This document shows positions 14,201 to 16,968 of a stretch of 16,968 bases of DNA, piece after piece (position 1 is the stretch's first letter; each line of letters opens with the position of its first letter). The notes beneath the pieces were generated by a model, which was not told the origin of the DNA, did not search any database, and saw only the letters and a program-made list of their open reading frames with translations. The stretch is from CAYQUC01 sp964420605. Its GTDB lineage: Bacteria > Pseudomonadota > Gammaproteobacteria > UBA6429 > Thiohalophilaceae. A program made the position numbers and the translations under genes. The stretch spans positions 1 to 16,968 of the forward strand of contig CAYQUC010000070.1 of the NCBI GenBank assembly GCA_964420605.1, given 5' to 3'.

Positions 14201-16769
14201 TTATTCTGAGAGTCGAATATTTGATTCAAAAGGACGCTTAATATCACAAACGATGCCAAAGAAACCTATTATTGATACAACGGCACCGATAATCACTCCG
14301 CCATATAATATTGTAGTAGAGGCTACTGCGATATTAACACCAGTCTTACTGGGTTCGGCAACGGCTACTGATGATGTGGATGGTGCTGTAATAGCAACTG
14401 TCGAAAACAATGGACCATTTCCCTTGGGTAATACTACTGTAACATGGTCTGCTACCGATACTTCTGGTAATACAGGGACGGCAACGCAAACAATATCTGT
14501 GTTTGACAATACAGCACCAATTTTGTCAGCACCAGAAGATGTATGGTTAATTAGTAATATAGCCTTAACTGTAGCTTTAGGTGATGTTACAGCAAGTGAT
14601 ATTTTTACGCCTTTAAATATTAATAATGATGCTCCTGTTAATTTTCCAGTTGGTGTGTCTACTGTAACTTGGACGGCACTAGATGCAAATGGTAATTCAA
14701 CAATGGCAACTCAAACTGTAACAATAACTACAGTAGATGCTGCAGGATCTGATTTAATTTTACCTACTGTTACTGGACCTGAAAATTTGATAGTTGAAGC
14801 ATCTAGCAAATTAACACCTGTAGTATTAGGAGTGGCATCTGCAGTGGATAATGTGGATGGATTTATATCTGTTGTCCCTGATCAAACAGGGCCGTTTGAA
14901 ATAGGTAGATATACTATAAAGTGGACAGCAACAGATAGTAATGGAAATGATGGTATTGCATTACAAACTTTAACTGTTCAAGATACCACCGCACCAATTA
15001 TATCTGCGCCAGAAGATATACTTATTATAAGTGATGTCGAAATTGAAATTGATCTTGCTTTTGCAACAGCAACGGATTTATTTTTAGATGAGGTGACTAA
15101 TGATGCACCAAATCCATTCCCCGTTGGTACAACAGTAGTGACTTGGACAGCAACGGATATAAATAAAAATAGTGCAACAGCAAAACAAATTGTTACGGTT
15201 ACACCTATTGCATTAAATAACACTGTGTCTCTTAATGCTGTTTCATTAATGACTGATGAGAAAAATCCTAGTGACTTATTAACAAATAATTCATTTGTTA
15301 TTAATTCATCACAAGAATCTACTGTCCTTGTCATAATGGTATCTGATAATAAGGGTGAAACACTACCCGCTAAAGTTTGGTACAGAGCGAGTAAGTACAG
15401 TCGTTGGACTATTTCAAATATATCTCACATATCTGGTTTTGTTCCAGATGTCATGATGATTGTAAGCGATAGTAAAATTGATCTGTGGCAGAAGACAGTT
15501 AAAAACAATAAATTGCATCATACGCAACAATCATTTAATGGTAAAGCATGGGCAGAATCAAAATCTCTTCAAGCAGTTTCTCATTTTATTTGGTCTCCAA
15601 GTCAACCCGATGCTGCATTGCGTCCTGAAGTCACATGGACTTATGAATACGGTACTAGAGGAAATATAGTTAATCGAAAAATGGATGAGTTTAATTCATA
15701 TATTTATGACATATTCGATCGGTTAATTAATGATTTAAGAAATGATATTAGGTATGAGTATGATTTAAATGATAATCTTATCAGTTATGGTAAATACCCT
15801 AAAGTGACAAATTTAAACTATATTCCTGGAACCAATATTTTAAATTCAATTGATACTACAAATATCGAAACGGATACTATCGGTAATGTCACTAATGATG
15901 GAAAACACATTTATACTTATAATGACCATAGCCGACTAACTTCTGTCGATACAAATATTATTTATATTTATAATGCATTTGGACAACGAACCCGTAAAAT
16001 TACACCATCAGATATAACGGTATATCATTATAATGTCGCTGGTATGTTAATTAGTGAATCTGATCAAACAGGAAAAACTATTAAAGAATATGTTTATTTA
16101 AATAATCAACCAATTGCGATCTATAATACGAGTTCCTTGGGAGAACCAACAGTTGCATATGTACATACCGAGCACCTCAATACGCCTCGTCGAGTAACAG
16201 ATTCTATCGGAAAAGTTATCTGGTCTTGGGATAGTGATGTTTATGGTACGACTGAAGCGAATACTGATCCTGATGGTGATGGTGTGTTATTTGAAATGAA
16301 TTTACGGTTCTATGGCCATTACTTTGATAAAGAAACTGGATTGCATAATAATTACGATAAGTATTATGATCCGAATACTGCGCGGTATATTACAGCAAGT
16401 AATCAAAGTATCGGTAATGAAATGAATAAATTTGCCTTTTTATCTGGAAACCCACTAAAACGCCCGGATCTATATTGTATAGGTAATCAGAATTTTAATA
16501 GAAACTTTGAGATTTACAGTTCTGCCATTAACCGCTTGTATAAGATTACTCAGTCAAACGTTACAGGTCTAAAAGGCTATCAAAAAGAAGGGATTTCAAA
16601 TTCTATTACAGCTCTGTTTGATGAACCAAATATACACTGTACTAAAAGAACCAGTAATCTTTCTGAACTGTTGCAAAGTAATAATATTAACAATGATATA
16701 CAAATTAAAGTTAATAATATTGGAGTCTTAACAAATAAGAACAAGTTTAGTGAAGTTAAAGAACCTTAG
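11217..16769 (+). CDS. Exported RHS/YD-repeat protein with inserted HYR domains
   Basis: A 1850-residue protein with a Sec signal peptide (hydrophobic 8-22, cleavage after AHA at 25). Residues about 145-200 (VRISTGENIFSEIDYQS...GLGWSH-like) resemble the DUF6531-type entry region of RHS proteins. YD repeats (Y-D-x2-N/G-R-L and relatives) run from about 270 to 1015, giving the beta-shell. Four HYR domains fill 1020-1329, then an unassigned segment (about 1335-1465), more YD repeats (1475-1640) and the RHS-associated core (about 1646-1753: HTEHLNTPRRVTD, WDSDVYG, DPDGDG, LRFYGHYFDKETGLHNNYDKYYDP). After the core, where the family has a DPxGL-type end, the sequence reads NPLKRPDLYCIG, and a 97-residue tip (1754-1850) of unknown type follows. 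Ribosome site AAAGGGA, 8 bases before the ATG. RHS proteins enclose and deliver C-terminal toxins or act as surface or secreted adhesins; HYR domains favour an extracellular location. Which applies here is open. Confidence 0.9.
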   Translation: MNKITYYFKTLILINILFYSYSAHAENWCAYQSPLLSLNYSVCGPSPEVLATSFCNGWANYEADSYYSLTSTSVVVPAKPYSPLPPETPNTFTFGCSTTGIPINSNDPRGLGPLTSTTTNSIAQTFQGIPKALKSSEYKGCSDLKTVDYVRISTGENIFSEIDYQSNSPSKLDFIRYFSSENASLSSIALGWSHNYNKSIDIVTDSLGLTVATVKRLRGRLLHFTKTTTNLWLADSDVRISLTSFPTFHELTLPDDTREIYNLDGQLTSIVYINGYKIALIYDANNLLTTITDNVGYSFTLIYDSFNRIEGVNASDGRSFGYRYNQGLLDNVSYIDGAIKSYIYDDLNQPNMLSGVTNEEGVRYLTWTYDKYNRVLSTEHEAGLERVDFSYQFNASSSDLLRSVTNSTGDTNYTFQVVEGVPLLSSATGVGNSECDKGNPTYTYALNGNVLSKTVYGRTIQFSNYDEKHNAQTIIEGFSTPEVKTTSFSYNPNFYQRVASKTEESVSASSGVKVTRYRYDIYGNITNILIEGYTVSGAPVNRSISYEYTGPLNQLSLIDGARPNTPEINDIKRFNYYQNIAVNGSSRARLRSVDNAGILIRSNIQYTTSGKLSNEIRTNGLSITNQYYNSAGKERLLSYIETVGTKSRAVNYSFFPSGNISSISFTGSLNDFVVFISYDQFGRINGMTDSLGNDINYLLNKNGDVIKSDLYNNFSVPVLAPTRTVNQTFNIDGRLESVVSANEKIDFIYDYRSLNFTTIRGLQSIEIMDTTYEFDGLNRLNRVLVGLGITPSSTSKITEFRYGLNDKLAVTTEPNQAVTNYIYDDLGNLLTKNIGYSSSINFSYDENGNPVSKSTENNTVAYSYDSLNRITSIKGTDITNNVTATYDLCLGGVGRLCSVQDASGLTQYEYDGFGHVIKQTHTEMGLDYITSYYYDLFNQLLYTVYPSGRIVNNFYSTTGKIHSVDTISNGISSIIIDDIKYTADGKVSNFLYGNGYSESRIFDSKGRLISQTMPKKPIIDTTAPIITPPYNIVVEATAILTPVLLGSATATDDVDGAVIATVENNGPFPLGNTTVTWSATDTSGNTGTATQTISVFDNTAPILSAPEDVWLISNIALTVALGDVTASDIFTPLNINNDAPVNFPVGVSTVTWTALDANGNSTMATQTVTITTVDAAGSDLILPTVTGPENLIVEASSKLTPVVLGVASAVDNVDGFISVVPDQTGPFEIGRYTIKWTATDSNGNDGIALQTLTVQDTTAPIISAPEDILIISDVEIEIDLAFATATDLFLDEVTNDAPNPFPVGTTVVTWTATDINKNSATAKQIVTVTPIALNNTVSLNAVSLMTDEKNPSDLLTNNSFVINSSQESTVLVIMVSDNKGETLPAKVWYRASKYSRWTISNISHISGFVPDVMMIVSDSKIDLWQKTVKNNKLHHTQQSFNGKAWAESKSLQAVSHFIWSPSQPDAALRPEVTWTYEYGTRGNIVNRKMDEFNSYIYDIFDRLINDLRNDIRYEYDLNDNLISYGKYPKVTNLNYIPGTNILNSIDTTNIETDTIGNVTNDGKHIYTYNDHSRLTSVDTNIIYIYNAFGQRTRKITPSDITVYHYNVAGMLISESDQTGKTIKEYVYLNNQPIAIYNTSSLGEPTVAYVHTEHLNTPRRVTDSIGKVIWSWDSDVYGTTEANTDPDGDGVLFEMNLRFYGHYFDKETGLHNNYDKYYDPNTARYITASNQSIGNEMNKFAFLSGNPLKRPDLYCIGNQNFNRNFEIYSSAINRLYKITQSNVTGLKGYQKEGISNSITALFDEPNIHCTKRTSNLSELLQSNNINNDIQIKVNNIGVLTNKNKFSEVKEP
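14274..14729 (+). repeat. HYR domain pair, copy A (residues 1020-1171 of the RHS protein)
   Basis: Two HYR (Ig-like hyalin repeat) domains: the first from DTTAPIITPP to ATQTISV with VDG and TVTWSATDTSGN, the second from APILSAPEDV to ATQTVTI with NDAPVNFPVG and VTWTALDANGN. Together they form one unit that recurs as copy B. HYR domains are extracellular beta-sandwiches linked to adhesion. Confidence 0.85.
14760..15203 (+). repeat. HYR domain pair, copy B (residues 1182-1329 of the RHS protein)
   Basis: The same two-domain unit again: the third domain matches the first (VEASSKLTPVVLG against VEATAILTPVLLG; DNVDG against DDVDG) and the fourth matches the second (SAPEDILIIS against SAPEDVWLIS; NDAPNPFPVG against NDAPVNFPVG). 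The 1-3 and 2-4 likeness, rather than 1-2, indicates duplication of a pair. The copies have diverged at protein level, so the event is not recent. Confidence 0.85.
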
Positions 16770-16805
16770 TTCGTCAAATTTAACCTTAATATAAATTGTG
16801 TGCTT

Positions 16806-16832
16806 GCCATATCTGATATTTTCAGGTATGGC
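16806..16832 (+). terminator. Hairpin after the RHS gene, candidate terminator
   Basis: GCCATATCTGA (16806-16816) pairs with TCAGGTATGGC (16822-16832) around a TATTT loop, 11 bp with one G-T wobble. It starts 36 bp after the RHS stop. No strong T run follows (CATAGCATTT), so termination is likely from position and stem strength rather than a full canonical signal. Confidence 0.5.
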
Positions 16833-16900
16833 CATAGCATTTAATCTATAGAAAAAATAACAACTTAATTACTATCAAATATAATAATAAATGGGATCCA

Positions 16901-16968
16901 ATGATGAACAATCGTAACCGCAAAATAAACCACACCCTATTAAAATTTACCTACCTGACTTACCTTGG
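16901..16968 (+). CDS. Start of an unidentified gene, cut by the window edge
   Basis: Beginning ATG-ATG at 16901 the frame runs open to the last base and reads MMNNRNRKINHTLLKFTYLTYL, a basic N-terminus followed by a more hydrophobic stretch that could be the beginning of a signal peptide or TM segment. A GGGA (16893-16896) lies four bases upstream as a possible ribosome site. Only 22 codons are visible, so neither the product nor its status as a real gene can be settled. It lies 131 bp after the RHS gene, a position in which RHS toxin immunity genes or further secreted proteins occur. Confidence 0.4.
   Translation, partial: MMNNRNRKINHTLLKFTYLTYL

Noticed and set aside
14274..15203. HYR block considered as a CRISPR-like or DNA-level tandem repeat
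   Set aside because: The two copies are alike in protein but strongly diverged in DNA and are coding throughout; no regular short repeats with spacers exist in the window.
14201..15334. Minus-strand frames of 102 and 118 codons within the RHS gene
   Set aside because: They mirror the HYR repeats (Val/Thr/Ala-rich on the reverse strand); the resemblance between the two frames follows from the HYR duplication, not from a gene.
16899..16968. The partial gene at the right edge considered as an immunity gene of the RHS tip
   Set aside because: Only 22 codons are visible and they are basic then hydrophobic, more like an exported or membrane protein start; no basis for naming it immunity.

Overview
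The window reads as AT-rich chromosomal DNA (roughly one third G+C by eye) from a Gram-negative bacterium, most likely a low-GC gammaproteobacterium. The support is a close YhcC-type radical SAM protein, a textbook FNR box, an Sec-type lipoprotein feeding a membrane-bound hybrid histidine kinase, a bacteriohemerythrin, and an RHS/YD-repeat protein with HYR domains. A methanotroph or a Thiotrichales-like organism would fit, but the genus cannot be read from the sequence. A 100-N assembly gap (8201-8300) divides the window, so linkage of the two halves is a scaffolding inference.

Left part (1-4742): the window opens inside an IS110-family transposase whose 3' end abuts the C-terminal scrap of an IS3-family DDE transposase with its terminal repeat. 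A minus-strand membrane-anchored ferredoxin/FAD-NAD(P) oxidoreductase (993-2291) follows. Divergent to it is yhcC (2668-3582), preceded by a perfect FNR box with a -10 hexamer at exactly class II spacing. From the base after the yhcC stop codon runs about 1.05 kb of dead mobile DNA: a frameshifted, internally deleted IS30 transposase, then a 5'-truncated RAYT/Y1 transposase with stops and a frameshift. Two inverted repeats lie just beyond.

Middle part (4754-8083, all minus strand): a PhnD-like substrate-binding lipoprotein and a hybrid histidine kinase, separated by one base, form a probable extracytoplasmic sensing pair. A bacteriohemerythrin lies 110 bp downstream and could be on the same transcript. 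The lipoprotein would bind a small ligand in the periplasm and signal through the kinase to its own receiver domain; no phosphotransfer protein or DNA-binding regulator is present in the window.

Right part (8643-16968, all plus strand): a 713-residue metzincin-like zinc peptidase with no visible signal peptide, then an exported 1850-residue RHS/YD-repeat protein. The RHS array is interrupted by four HYR domains that arose by duplication of a two-domain unit, and it ends in a degenerate core and a 97-residue unrecognised tip. A further gene begins at the right edge. The most interesting items are the FNR class II promoter, the binding-protein/kinase/hemerythrin cluster, the ferredoxin motifs in which one cysteine position of each half is Ser or His, and the peptidase plus RHS-HYR protein with an uncharacterised tip.
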